Positions 1-7,742 of a DNA stretch of 64,000 nt are shown here, piece after piece (positions within the stretch are counted from its first letter, which is position 1; each line of letters begins with the position of its first letter). Origin of the DNA: Calditrichia bacterium (GTDB lineage Bacteria > Calditrichota > Calditrichia > RBG-13-44-9 > J075); the NCBI GenBank assembly GCA_028284445.1, contig JANQRS010000030.1, positions 39,311 to 103,310 of the forward strand, written 5' to 3'. A program made the translations under genes and the position numbers. Under the pieces are notes generated by a model. It ran no database searches. It was not told where the DNA came from and saw nothing but the letters and a program-made list of their open reading frames with translations.

Positions 1-1780
1 CTTCACTATAGAACTTGATTGGACCGAGATAGCTGCCTACAGCCTCTTTATCGATTAGTGTCGGATCCGTTTTACCGGAAGCGACATCTTTTGCAACACC
101 GCGGCATACAGAGGCGACGGAGCGTTCCAGATTTCTGACCCCCGCTTCCCGGGTATAGGACCGGATGATTTTTTGAAGTGCTTCCTGCTTAAAGCTGATC
201 GCATCTTCGGTCAAACCATGCTCGCGAATTTGCTTGGGCACCAGGAATCGCTTGGCGATTTCAACTTTTTCCTGCTCGATATAACTGGGAATTTCAATGA
301 TTTCCATGCGGTCACGCAAAGCCGGTATAATGGTATCCTGCATATTTGCTGTCGCAATAAACATCACCTTGGTTAAATCGAACGGCACTTCAAGATAATG
401 ATCGCTGAAAGTATGGTTTTGCTCTGGATCAAGTACTTCCAGAAGTGCAGAGGATGGATCGCCTCTAAAATCCTGCCCAATCTTATCGATTTCGTCGAGC
501 ATAAATACCGGATTATTTGAACCGGAGCGCTTGATTCCCTGGATGATGCGACCGGGAAGGGCGCCGATATAGGTGCGACGATGACCGCGTATTTCCGCTT
601 CGTCACGCACGCCGCCAAGCGAAATCCTTACGAACTTGCGTCCTAGCGATTCAGCGATGGAACGTCCCAGCGAGGTTTTACCAACCCCGGGCGGGCCTAC
701 AAAACAGAGGATCGGGCCACGCATATCGTTCTTCAACTTGCGTACTGCCAGATATTCGAGAATTCGTTTCTTGACTTTATCCAGGCCATAGTGGTCGGAT
801 TCAAGATTGCTGGTCACCTTGGCGATGTCCAGATTGTCTTCGGTACTGTCGTTCCACGGTAAATCAATCAACCAGTCGAGATAGGTTCTGGCAACTGTAT
901 ATTCCGCGGAAGCGGGATGCATCCGTGATAAACGATCCAATTCCTTCTCAGCGACTTTACTCGCTTCTTCCGGGAGGTTGACTTCTTCCAGGCGCTTGCG
1001 AATTTCGCTGACGTCGGAGGCATCGTCAAACTCTCCTAACTCTTTTTGAATCGCCTTCAGCTGCTGGCGTAAATACATTTCGCGCTGACCCTTGCTGATT
1101 TCGTCCTGCACTTCTGTCTGTATTTTTTTACCAAGCTCCAGGGTCTGCAGGTAGTTGTTGAAAATATATGTGGAGCGGTTCAAGCGCTCTTCGACCTCCA
1201 GAATTTCCAGGAGCTCCTGCTTTTCTTCTACCTGTATATTGGAGAAAGCGATAACCAGGTCTGCCACGATGCTCGGCTCATGAAGATTGGCAATCATAGT
1301 TTGATGCTCGGTGGTAATTTCCGGTGCCAGGTCTGAGGCACGTTGAAACAGGTTCTTCAGATTGGTCGCCAGCGCCTGGACTTTCAGATCGTCATCAGCT
1401 TCTATGTCGTTTAGCTTGTGTATACGTGCTGTAAAGAAGGGTTCAGCTTGTAGAAATTTCTCTACTTCAAAGCGACAAATGCCCTGGATGAAGGCGCTTT
1501 TGCTGCCATCCGGCAGGTCAATAACCTTTAAAACCCTGGCAATTGTACCAACCTCATAAAGGTCGGCCGACGACGGATCATCAATTGCACCGTCACGCTG
1601 CGTAAGGACGCCCACTAGTATATCTTCGCGCATCGCATATTCGATCAGGCGAAGCGACTTCGGCCGTCCGATCGCCAGCGGAATAAACTGGTGCGGAAAG
1701 AACACCGTATTTCGTACCGAAATAATCGGGAGTTCATTCGGAATATCTATGTCACTTGTCGTTTGCTTGAAATCGGTCAT
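1..1780 (-). CDS. lon: ATP-dependent protease Lon, 3' part cut by window edge
   Basis: The reading frame starts at an ATG at 1778-1780 and runs off the window, so about 593 N-terminal residues are visible. Lon is a cytoplasmic AAA+ serine protease that degrades misfolded and regulatory proteins. The N-terminal substrate domain begins with the usual 'ELPIISVRNTVFFP' block. The Walker A motif GPPGVGKT is present with its lysine near residue 368, followed by the hallmark 'SLGGVRDEAEIRGHRRTYIG' stretch and a Walker B 'FMLDEIDKIG'. The roughly 200 missing residues would hold the C-terminal protease domain with the Ser-Lys dyad, so activity cannot be judged here. The gene has its own promoter in the adjacent gap. 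Confidence 0.97.
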   Translation of the reverse strand, partial: MTDFKQTTSDIDIPNELPIISVRNTVFFPHQFIPLAIGRPKSLRLIEYAMREDILVGVLTQRDGAIDDPSSADLYEVGTIARVLKVIDLPDGSKSAFIQGICRFEVEKFLQAEPFFTARIHKLNDIEADDDLKVQALATNLKNLFQRASDLAPEITTEHQTMIANLHEPSIVADLVIAFSNIQVEEKQELLEILEVEERLNRSTYIFNNYLQTLELGKKIQTEVQDEISKGQREMYLRQQLKAIQKELGEFDDASDVSEIRKRLEEVNLPEEASKVAEKELDRLSRMHPASAEYTVARTYLDWLIDLPWNDSTEDNLDIAKVTSNLESDHYGLDKVKKRILEYLAVRKLKNDMRGPILCFVGPPGVGKTSLGRSIAESLGRKFVRISLGGVRDEAEIRGHRRTYIGALPGRIIQGIKRSGSNNPVFMLDEIDKIGQDFRGDPSSALLEVLDPEQNHTFSDHYLEVPFDLTKVMFIATANMQDTIIPALRDRMEIIEIPSYIEQEKVEIAKRFLVPKQIREHGLTEDAISFKQEALQKIIRSYTREAGVRNLERSVASVCRGVAKDVASGKTDPTLIDKEAVGSYLGPIKFYSE

Positions 1781-1817
1781 TATATTGTCAATCCTTCCTG
1801 TTCAGGTAATCATGCAT

Positions 1818-1889
1818 ATTTGGCACAACTTGCATTGGTCTCCCGCCAAATTTTCTCAACTTATAAGTAGAACAAAAATAGTGCCAAAT
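1818..1889 (-). promoter_or_regulatory. Probable lon promoter bracketed by ATTTGGCAC inverted boxes
   Basis: Read on the minus strand, TTGGCA (1888-1883) and TATAAG (1865-1860) form a -35/-10 pair with about 16-17 bp spacing, pointing at lon. The -35 lies inside the box GTGCCAAAT (1881-1889). Its perfect 9-bp inverted copy ATTTGGCAC lies at 1818-1826, downstream of the start site. Two opposed copies around one promoter look like an operator pair. No CIRCE element is present. The regulator is unknown. Confidence 0.5.
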
Positions 1890-2185
1890 GGAAAAATGAT
1901 GCTAAGACATTGTTAATAATAGAATTGGTTTGAAAATGGTTCGTTGCCTGTTTCATGCCAGAATGTCTGAACAGGAAGACCAAATTGGCAAGTTTTGATG
2001 CCATAAAGGACTTTTCATGTTAGCAACACCCGGCGTCTGCGGCAGTGATTGATTTAGTATGTTTAAAGAATATAAACTTAATTTCAGCGAAACGCACCTA
2101 CGATCTGTTTCCTCCTGGATTTTTCTCCCAAATTACCATATCAGTTTATTTATCGATTGCACTGCTCTCTCTTCCTTTTTAATAT
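1890..2185. other. AT-rich spacer with no gene
   Basis: Between the lon promoter and the cassette operators I see no convincing gene, RNA or repeat. Open frames here are short (about 43 codons at most) and lack a ribosome binding site. Confidence 0.5.
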
Positions 2186-2282
2186 AGTGAACCAAAACTA
2201 GTGAACAAATGTATATTATTTTTCGCTTGACAATGGGAGTCGATCTGATTACTATTTAAGTGAATATTTGTTCACTAGTTTT
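2186..2282 (+). promoter_or_regulatory. Near-consensus sigma-70 promoter with four AGTGAA/TTCACT operator boxes
   Basis: TTGACA at 2227-2232 and TACTAT at 2250-2255 are exactly 17 bp apart. The promoter sits between the perfect 17-bp inverted arms AAAACTAGTGAACAAAT (2194-2210) and its reverse complement (2266-2282). Within these, AGTGAA occurs at 2186-2191, 2200-2205 and 2259-2264, and TTCACT at 2271-2276. The last two form a compact AGTGAA-N6-TTCACT palindrome just after the -10, which is a typical repressor position. The promoter points at the three-gene cassette starting at 2368. A strong promoter hemmed in by operators suggests tight repression. Confidence 0.75.
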
Positions 2283-2367
2283 TGATTTCACCTCCAGTCC
2301 GTGTGAAAACACATTCTTCGTATTTTTAACTGTTTTATAAACAATTATTTACTGAAAGGGATTTGAG

Positions 2368-2664
2368 ATGCAGGACTTCGTAATGTTAGACTCGAAAGCC
2401 GTTGCGCAGGCTTTTTGCCGGGAGCTTGGACAGGAAGAACGCGGTATCATTAGCCATGATATTGATGTCCGCGAGCTGTCTCCGCGTGAATATCTGCTAC
2501 ATACCTGGGCTTCGTCAAACCAGTATGTATCGGGCGCGCAGCGCATTGTGAATCGTGAATTGCCGGCTGAGCAATACCGCCAGCTGCGTTTCCGCAAAGT
2601 AATTGCCAAAACCGATAACCGTGATCAAACAGCAGGAGGGCGTGAGAATGGAACTGCGGTCTAA
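2368..2664 (+). CDS. Unknown 98-residue protein, first gene of the cassette
   Basis: I do not recognise this protein. It starts at an ATG with AAGGGA about 7 nt upstream and lies about 110 bp after the -10 of the operator-flanked promoter. It is soluble, with no signal peptide or membrane segment, and is rich in Glu, Arg and Gln. The C-terminal third ('RQLRFRKVIAKTDNRDQ') is basic. Its end overlaps the start of the next gene by 17 bp, so translation is probably coupled. A DNA-binding or adaptor role is possible but unproven. The frame is supported by its ribosome binding site and operon position rather than by homology. Confidence 0.65.
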   Translation: MQDFVMLDSKAVAQAFCRELGQEERGIISHDIDVRELSPREYLLHTWASSNQYVSGAQRIVNRELPAEQYRQLRFRKVIAKTDNRDQTAGGRENGTAV

Positions 2665-3379
2665 ATTCAGGGAAATGGTCAAGTACCGGGCAGGTGCGCT
2701 TTGTTTGATCGGTATTCTCAGTGCAACATTCCTGCATACCACGACTTTCATGAGTCAGTTTTTTTATAACAATATCATACTAGGTGCCATTGCTGCATTT
2801 GCAATCGACGCAGGTGTAGTAGCTATGTCTATCTTCAAAGACGAGCTCCTTAAAGATGGCGAATTGGCGTGGATGGTCCGCGTTGTTACAAGTCTGGTTC
2901 TTTTCGCTTCCGGCATTGCCAATATGTCTGAGGGATTTCGTTCAGCATATGGATTGCATCTGACCTATGACAATTTGTTATCGCTGGATCCCTTAACCTG
3001 GACGCAGTGGCTAGCCGGAACAGTCATCTTCCCGATCCTTGCTTACGTCATGTGTGATACGATTGGTACTCGCAATCTGATTCAGCTGCGCCAGGAACGG
3101 CTTGTCCGTAATGTCAATCCCCGTCCGAAGGCTCGTCGCGTAAGCAGTGGCCATACTTCCCGCGGCAGCCTTGGTGCTGCTAACCAAAAGATTCAAAGCA
3201 ACAAGCGTCAGCGTATCCAGGAATTGGAACTATATCTGGAAAGCTATCCCGATGCCAGCTTGGCGGAGATGGCAGATGCCATTGGTGTCTCGTCGCGTGA
3301 AACCGTACGCAAGTATTTAAATGAGATTGGCGTGAAAGATCGTGCGTCCGCCAAAACCGTGAAATTCAGTAAAAACTAG
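2648..3379 (+). CDS. Four-helix membrane protein with C-terminal helix-turn-helix
   Basis: The start at 2648 has AGGAGG 8 nt upstream, which beats an in-frame ATG at 2603. The 243-residue product has four hydrophobic segments at about residues 15-31, 42-62, 76-94 and 121-138. A basic linker follows (about 145-190), then a helix-turn-helix-like stretch at about 203-228 ('SLAEMADAIGVSSRETVRKY'). The layout of four helices followed by a cytoplasmic DNA-binding tail recalls SpdB/DUF2637-like proteins of actinobacterial plasmids, but I cannot claim homology. It may anchor DNA at the membrane or act as a membrane-tethered regulator of the nearby operator. It lies between the 98-aa gene (17-bp overlap) and the recombinase-like gene (15-bp gap). 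Confidence 0.8.
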   Translation: MELRSKFREMVKYRAGALCLIGILSATFLHTTTFMSQFFYNNIILGAIAAFAIDAGVVAMSIFKDELLKDGELAWMVRVVTSLVLFASGIANMSEGFRSAYGLHLTYDNLLSLDPLTWTQWLAGTVIFPILAYVMCDTIGTRNLIQLRQERLVRNVNPRPKARRVSSGHTSRGSLGAANQKIQSNKRQRIQELELYLESYPDASLAEMADAIGVSSRETVRKYLNEIGVKDRASAKTVKFSKN

Positions 3380-3394
3380 GGAAGGAGGCAGACC

Positions 3395-4330
3395 ATGCTG
3401 GACGTGATTCGTAATTTCAAAGAATATCTGGAAGTTGACTGCCGCCTTCCGCATGCCCGTGTAGATGATCACATGAGCTGCATGCCGCAAATCATGCAAA
3501 ATCTAAAAATTGAAAATATTCGTGATTTGAGTCCGCAACATGTGAATCGGGAGTGGCGTCACAGCCGCTGGAAGCCCACGCAAAAAGGTATTTCCATCTC
3601 GGAATCCGCAGAGCGCGGTTATCTGCCGGTCCTGAAGATGTTTCTGAGGTATTTGGAAGATCAGCAATATCCGGTTAGCTCCGGTCTTGCAGACATCATC
3701 CGTATTCCTGATCAGGCCTTTTTTGAAGTTCGCGAAATGAGCCTGGAGGAGCGGCGTCAGCTGCGTGAGGCTTTGATTGCCCCTGTCTCGAAAGAGCAGC
3801 AGCGTCGTGATCAACTGCTGGTGCTCCTCTTATGGGCAACCAAATGCTCACTGGAAGAGGCTTTGGCGCTCTGTGTCAATCGTGATGGGACATTGGAAGC
3901 TGATGAGGAGGGTGGGGTTCGTGCCGGTCATTTCCTGCTTCGTGATGGCTGCGTTTCGGTAATGCTGCCCGGTCATCGTAAAGAAGCGGTTGAGAAAGCA
4001 TTGCCGGATGAGGTGGCCGTTTTGCTGCGGGAATATCTCGAAAATAGGTCGGAGCGAGATAGCCGGCTTTTCCTCGGAGCAAAAGGGCGTGGACGGAGAC
4101 GGCCGATGACCGTGCGCAGTGCCATGACGGCAATTTACCGTGTCTTATCCGCTGCCGGTATTCAAGTACCGCTCTCATCTGTGGATCAGCTCTTGCTGAA
4201 CAGCCGTTATTATGACGGTCAGGAAGAAGCTGAGCTAGCGAAAATGCCTTCTCGTGAAATCGTCATGATGACCGATCGTCACGATGAGCGCGATGAGCTG
4301 CAGGCATGGATGCTGCCCCAGGTGGCTTGA
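3395..4330 (+). CDS. Tyrosine-recombinase-like protein lacking catalytic residues
   Basis: The 311-residue product starts after a strong GGAAGGAGG site. Residues 1-95 look like the helical core-binding domain of XerC/XerD-type recombinases. Residues 112-265 follow the catalytic-domain layout: 'RRDQLLVLLLWAT' matches the helix before the first arginine, and 'RKEAVEKALPDEVAVLLREYL' matches the beta-hairpin region. The active site is gone. The usual GLRxSE is 'KCSLEE' (Ser152 where Arg I should be), the HxLRH box is replaced around 'SSVDQLLLNS' (261-270), and no tyrosine follows in the usual place. The reading frame is intact, so the protein is probably kept as a DNA-binding or architectural factor. 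It is the last gene of the cassette. Confidence 0.75.
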   Translation: MLDVIRNFKEYLEVDCRLPHARVDDHMSCMPQIMQNLKIENIRDLSPQHVNREWRHSRWKPTQKGISISESAERGYLPVLKMFLRYLEDQQYPVSSGLADIIRIPDQAFFEVREMSLEERRQLREALIAPVSKEQQRRDQLLVLLLWATKCSLEEALALCVNRDGTLEADEEGGVRAGHFLLRDGCVSVMLPGHRKEAVEKALPDEVAVLLREYLENRSERDSRLFLGAKGRGRRRPMTVRSAMTAIYRVLSAAGIQVPLSSVDQLLLNSRYYDGQEEAELAKMPSREIVMMTDRHDERDELQAWMLPQVA

Positions 4331-4513
4331 AGTGCGAAGCCACTGACACATTGCGCTTAGACACTGGTTCCGGAATGTGGCACTCTGAATACGGTTAATG
4401 ATGATTGCGGTGTTAGCGCTCGACAGAGCGATGAGGGGTGAATTTGTCACGTGCTTCCGAACATAGCAAGCCTGTACCAAAAGGGACTTTGGCGGGAATG
4501 AAAATTTCCGCTC
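4331..4513 (+). other. Foldable 3' region, possible structured RNA
   Basis: This stretch has no gene but several short hairpins. One is a GCCA..CACATT / AATGTGGC stem with a bulge (about 4339-4383). Another is CGCTC-GACA-GAGCG. A third is CCAAA (4477-4481) with TTTGG (4488-4492). It is followed directly by a strong terminator. It may be the 3' UTR of the cassette or a small RNA. I recognise no known RNA family. Confidence 0.3.
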
Positions 4514-4556
4514 AACATCCGGGTCAGATCTGTGGGATCGGCCCGGATGTTTTCTA
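4514..4556 (+). terminator. Rho-independent terminator of the cassette
   Basis: AACATCCGGG (4514-4523) pairs perfectly with CCCGGATGTT (4542-4551), followed by a T-rich run. It closes the plus-strand cassette just before the convergent peptidase gene ends at 4584. Confidence 0.8.
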
Positions 4557-4583
4557 TTTGCGTCTGGCGGCTGATCGCCCCCC

Positions 4584-6380
4584 TTAGAGGGTGTGCTTGC
4601 GCCCTGCGTTTACTTGCTCGAGATACGTCATCAGCGGAGAAAAGTAATTCAGCATCGATTTTGCGCTTAAGTCTTCGCCAACCACTTCCCGCATCAACTT
4701 ACGCCAGTCTTCGCTGGCCCCTTTTGAAAGAAAGCTTTCAAGAAACTCACCGGTCGCCTTGCTCCCGTAATAGTTGGTGGCACGAGGATCCTGCTTCAGG
4801 ATTTTTGTCGCAATATGGTCATGGAGCTGGAAGAGCTGCACGTAAGAAAGTGCATAATCATAGTACTGCGCCGCATCATTGCTGATATGCGTCTTCGAGG
4901 CAGCGTCGCAATATTCTTCGCCGCGGTTGCTTGGGGGAACAATGCCCTGGTATTTTCGCTTCAGCTCCCACCACTTTTGATTGAACTGATCCTTTGGCAA
5001 TTCTTTGCTGTATAGTTCGTATTCGAATTCAGTCATTACGCCTGCGGACCAGGGAATGAAGACGATATAGTTTAGCGCTTCTTTCAATAGCACCTGGTTT
5101 TGATCAACCTTTGCGTCGGCCGGCAACAACTCGAGATGTTGTAGAAAGGGCTTTTGCATTGCCGCCAAGCCCAGTAGACTGCCAACTGCCTCATGAGTCG
5201 CACGATTTGCACCGCCACGCAACAGCGGGGGCACTTCCGGCCGCGTATAAGACATATAATAGTAGACGTGACCGAGTTCATGATGCACGGTTTCATACCA
5301 TTCAGCAGTAGGAATCACGCTCATCAGGGAACGTACGTCGTTTTGCAAGTCCATATGCCAGGCGGAGGCGTGGTTATTCTTTTTGTATTCGGTTCCCGGT
5401 GGCAGCGGGTATAGGCTGGACAAATCCCAGAAACTCTGCGGCAGTTTATCAAAACCAACGCTCAGATAGAAGCGTTCTCCCTGCTCCATTATCCACTCAG
5501 CTGATTTCGCCTTCAACACGCCATCAAGGTCGAAGCCTTCAACGGAGACCATTGCATTCCAGTCCTGGCCCCACTGATTGGGTAACCAGTGAGCAGGAAG
5601 CATATCCGGCACATCACTTACGCCATATTTCCTGGCCAATTCATAACGAGCATATGTATGGAGGTGACGATAGAGTGGACGCAATTCTTCAATTAACCGC
5701 CGATTCATGTCAACCATTTCATCGGTCGTCATCCCATAATCGGAGACCTGGTATGCGAAATAGTCATCATATCCCAAGGCTTGAACCGTTTTGTTGCGCA
5801 AGCTCTGCAGATTGGCCAAGCCACCTTTCAGTCCAATCCCCACGGCTTTGCTTGATTCCCAGGCTTTCAGACGTTCAGCGGGATCTGTCTCTTCTTTCAG
5901 TATGGTATTCAAGGTGTTCTTGTCAACATTCTTGCCATTCATGGTGAATTGAAAGCCAAACAGCTTTGAATTTTGATCGGTTTCTGCTTTGATTCGCTTC
6001 TGAACCAGATCGGAGACTGTTTCAGGATTATTGGCAGCGGCGTAAAGAACTGCCTCTAATTGGCGAACCTGAAGCGGCTCAAGCACTTCGCGGTTTTCCA
6101 ACAGCGCCTGTGCTTGCTCAATGTTTTCCTTGCTGCCTGTAAAGGCTGCCAGGGCTGCGTTTGCACGGCTGGTGGCATTGGCAGTTGCCGTATCACCTTC
6201 AACAATATAAGTGTTGGCCTTCCATTCGGCCTCGCTGCTGGTTTTGGCCAATTCAAGATAGGTCTCTGTGTAGGTATCCAGAAATTGTTGTGCGCTGGCA
6301 GCAGGGCTGGAATCGTTATCCTGCGCGCCGCATCCACACAGCCAAAACGCGGAGATCAGGATTAATAAAACTGACTTCAT
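4584..6380 (-). CDS. M2-family (ACE-like) peptidyl-dipeptidase lipoprotein
   Basis: This 598-residue zinc metallopeptidase is predicted to sit as a lipoprotein in the outer membrane or periplasm. The lipobox ends 'FWLCGC' (Cys about 15-17). The zinc site is HELGH at residues 367-371, in the context 'ETVHHELGHVYYYMSY', and the third ligand is Glu397 in 'ATHEAVG'. Both blocks are as in angiotensin-converting enzyme. The length matches single-domain M2 enzymes. The start ATG has GAGGAG upstream. It would trim dipeptides from the C-termini of peptides. It is monocistronic, converging with the cassette and diverging from the secreted protein at 6644. Confidence 0.92.
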   Translation of the reverse strand: MKSVLLILISAFWLCGCGAQDNDSSPAASAQQFLDTYTETYLELAKTSSEAEWKANTYIVEGDTATANATSRANAALAAFTGSKENIEQAQALLENREVLEPLQVRQLEAVLYAAANNPETVSDLVQKRIKAETDQNSKLFGFQFTMNGKNVDKNTLNTILKEETDPAERLKAWESSKAVGIGLKGGLANLQSLRNKTVQALGYDDYFAYQVSDYGMTTDEMVDMNRRLIEELRPLYRHLHTYARYELARKYGVSDVPDMLPAHWLPNQWGQDWNAMVSVEGFDLDGVLKAKSAEWIMEQGERFYLSVGFDKLPQSFWDLSSLYPLPPGTEYKKNNHASAWHMDLQNDVRSLMSVIPTAEWYETVHHELGHVYYYMSYTRPEVPPLLRGGANRATHEAVGSLLGLAAMQKPFLQHLELLPADAKVDQNQVLLKEALNYIVFIPWSAGVMTEFEYELYSKELPKDQFNQKWWELKRKYQGIVPPSNRGEEYCDAASKTHISNDAAQYYDYALSYVQLFQLHDHIATKILKQDPRATNYYGSKATGEFLESFLSKGASEDWRKLMREVVGEDLSAKSMLNYFSPLMTYLEQVNAGRKHTL

Positions 6381-6574
6381 GGCAATTCTCCTCTTCTGAC
6401 AAAATAGATAGCAATATGCGTCATCTGCATAGAATAGGAAACCAGACGCTTGATCCCTAGTTTAATAAATACAATAATTTAAGAAAACGATTTATTTGGA
6501 TTCGATGGTTCGAAACATGGCTACCGAATATTTCTCTGGCGTTGGAATCATTTCCGCTCCAACTTAAATTGAAA

Positions 6575-6610
6575 GCCCCTTGAACTGCCGTCGGCGGCAG
6601 TTCAAGGGGC
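6575..6610. repeat. Perfect 16-bp inverted repeat with TCGG loop
   Basis: GCCCCTTGAACTGCCG (6575-6590) pairs perfectly with 6595-6610 around a TCGG tetraloop. It lies in the gap between two divergent genes, 34 bp before the start of the secreted protein. The flank is T-rich only when read on the minus strand, so it could end a minus-strand transcript or act as an operator or mRNA 5' hairpin. Confidence 0.7.
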
Positions 6611-6643
6611 AAACTGAAACTCTACTCGACACAGGGTCAAAAA

Positions 6644-7726
6644 ATGCGCTCAGGTTTTTCAATTGTCACAATAGTATTTGCGTTTCTCGTTGCTGCCTTC
6701 TTGCAGGTTGCGGCACAATCCACAAAAAATGACGATTTTCGCAGACGGATGAACCCGATTCCGGCAAATACTGCCGCTAAGCAAACCGCTGTTCCTGCAG
6801 CCGGCTCTAAAACATTTCAGGAAGATATTCGCTGGCAAGAGACCTTTGACTCTCCAGACATCCCGGCTGGATGGCAGATCATCAATTTTGATGAAAGCGA
6901 TCTTGATAACGGGCTTGAATCTGTTTGGCAATATCGCCAGGAAGTGCGCTTTGAAAGTGACAGCAATTTTGTGGTCATACCTCAAAGCGGTCAGAGTTTT
7001 TGGCATAGCAGCTTCCGCAATGCCAACGAATTTGGACATATCGATGAATGGATCATTTCGCCAACCCTCCCAATTACCATTGAAGATGGCGACAGCCTGT
7101 TTTTTTGGGCCGGGGCAATTGGCGGGGCATTTCCGGACTCACTATACGTATTTGCAACTGAGCCTGAAAATGTTGAGATTGATAGCCTCCCGGCCGGATG
7201 GTTCCCGCTTGGAGAATTTCGCATTGCCGGCAGCGGAACCGATAGTCTCTTTGTGGTTTGGGAGCAATATGGTGTGCCGCTGGACTCTCTCGTTGGCGAC
7301 TCTGTTGTTGTGGCAATTAACTACTATATGGCTGATGGCGGCTCCGGTGGCAGTGGATCGGATAATGTCTGGGTCGACAATATAACGGTCGAGAATCGTG
7401 AACCGGCGACCTCAATTGGTGAAGAGCAGGAACCATTGGCGATCGGCGGATTTTATTTGCACAAGAATTATCCGAATCCCTTTAATCCGCTCACCAGGAT
7501 AGAATATGAGCTGGGCGAAGCAACCGATCTGACACTGGAAGTATTTAATGTGCTTGGCCAGCGGGTCAAGCTTCTTGCTTCCGGGCGACAGCTTGCCGGG
7601 AGTTATAGCGTGACCTGGGATGGACAGAACAATTATGGCGTCAGCGTACCTGCCGGCGTTTACTTTTATCAACTTCGCACGGATACCGGTTTTCAGGAAA
7701 CCCGCAAGATGTTGCTGATCAAATAG
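6644..7726 (+). CDS. Secreted choice-of-anchor J domain protein with T9SS sorting domain
   Basis: The 360-residue product starts with a signal peptide (about residues 1-25, ending 'QVAAQS'). Residues about 45-255 look like the choice-of-anchor J / cleaved-adhesin jelly-roll: 'WQETFDSPDIPAGW', then 'DEWIISPTLPI', ending 'SDNVWVDNITVEN'. Residues 268-360 are a type IX secretion sorting domain with NYPNPFNP at 275-282, 'VFNVLGQ' and a final 'RKMLLIK'. The protein is therefore probably exported to the cell surface or medium. The substrate is unknown. histidine ammonia-lyase follows 16 bp downstream, perhaps by chance. Confidence 0.88.
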   Translation: MRSGFSIVTIVFAFLVAAFLQVAAQSTKNDDFRRRMNPIPANTAAKQTAVPAAGSKTFQEDIRWQETFDSPDIPAGWQIINFDESDLDNGLESVWQYRQEVRFESDSNFVVIPQSGQSFWHSSFRNANEFGHIDEWIISPTLPITIEDGDSLFFWAGAIGGAFPDSLYVFATEPENVEIDSLPAGWFPLGEFRIAGSGTDSLFVVWEQYGVPLDSLVGDSVVVAINYYMADGGSGGSGSDNVWVDNITVENREPATSIGEEQEPLAIGGFYLHKNYPNPFNPLTRIEYELGEATDLTLEVFNVLGQRVKLLASGRQLAGSYSVTWDGQNNYGVSVPAGVYFYQLRTDTGFQETRKMLLIK

Positions 7727-7742
7727 TTGCGTGGAGACTCAC

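Noticed and set aside
1818..1835. Sigma-54 promoter (TGGCAC then TTGCA) before lon
   Set aside because: The spacing between the two elements is 3 bp instead of 5, and it points away from lon.
3395..4330. Active integrase of a mobile element
   Set aside because: All catalytic residues are missing, and no attachment-site direct repeats were seen flanking the cassette.
4532..4885. Plus-strand gene overlapping the M2 peptidase 3' end
   Set aside because: It is antisense to a well-supported peptidase frame, begins inside the terminator and has no recognisable motif.
7731..7742. GTG start for hutH
   Set aside because: The ATG at 7743 has a properly spaced GGAG, and the family length fits better.
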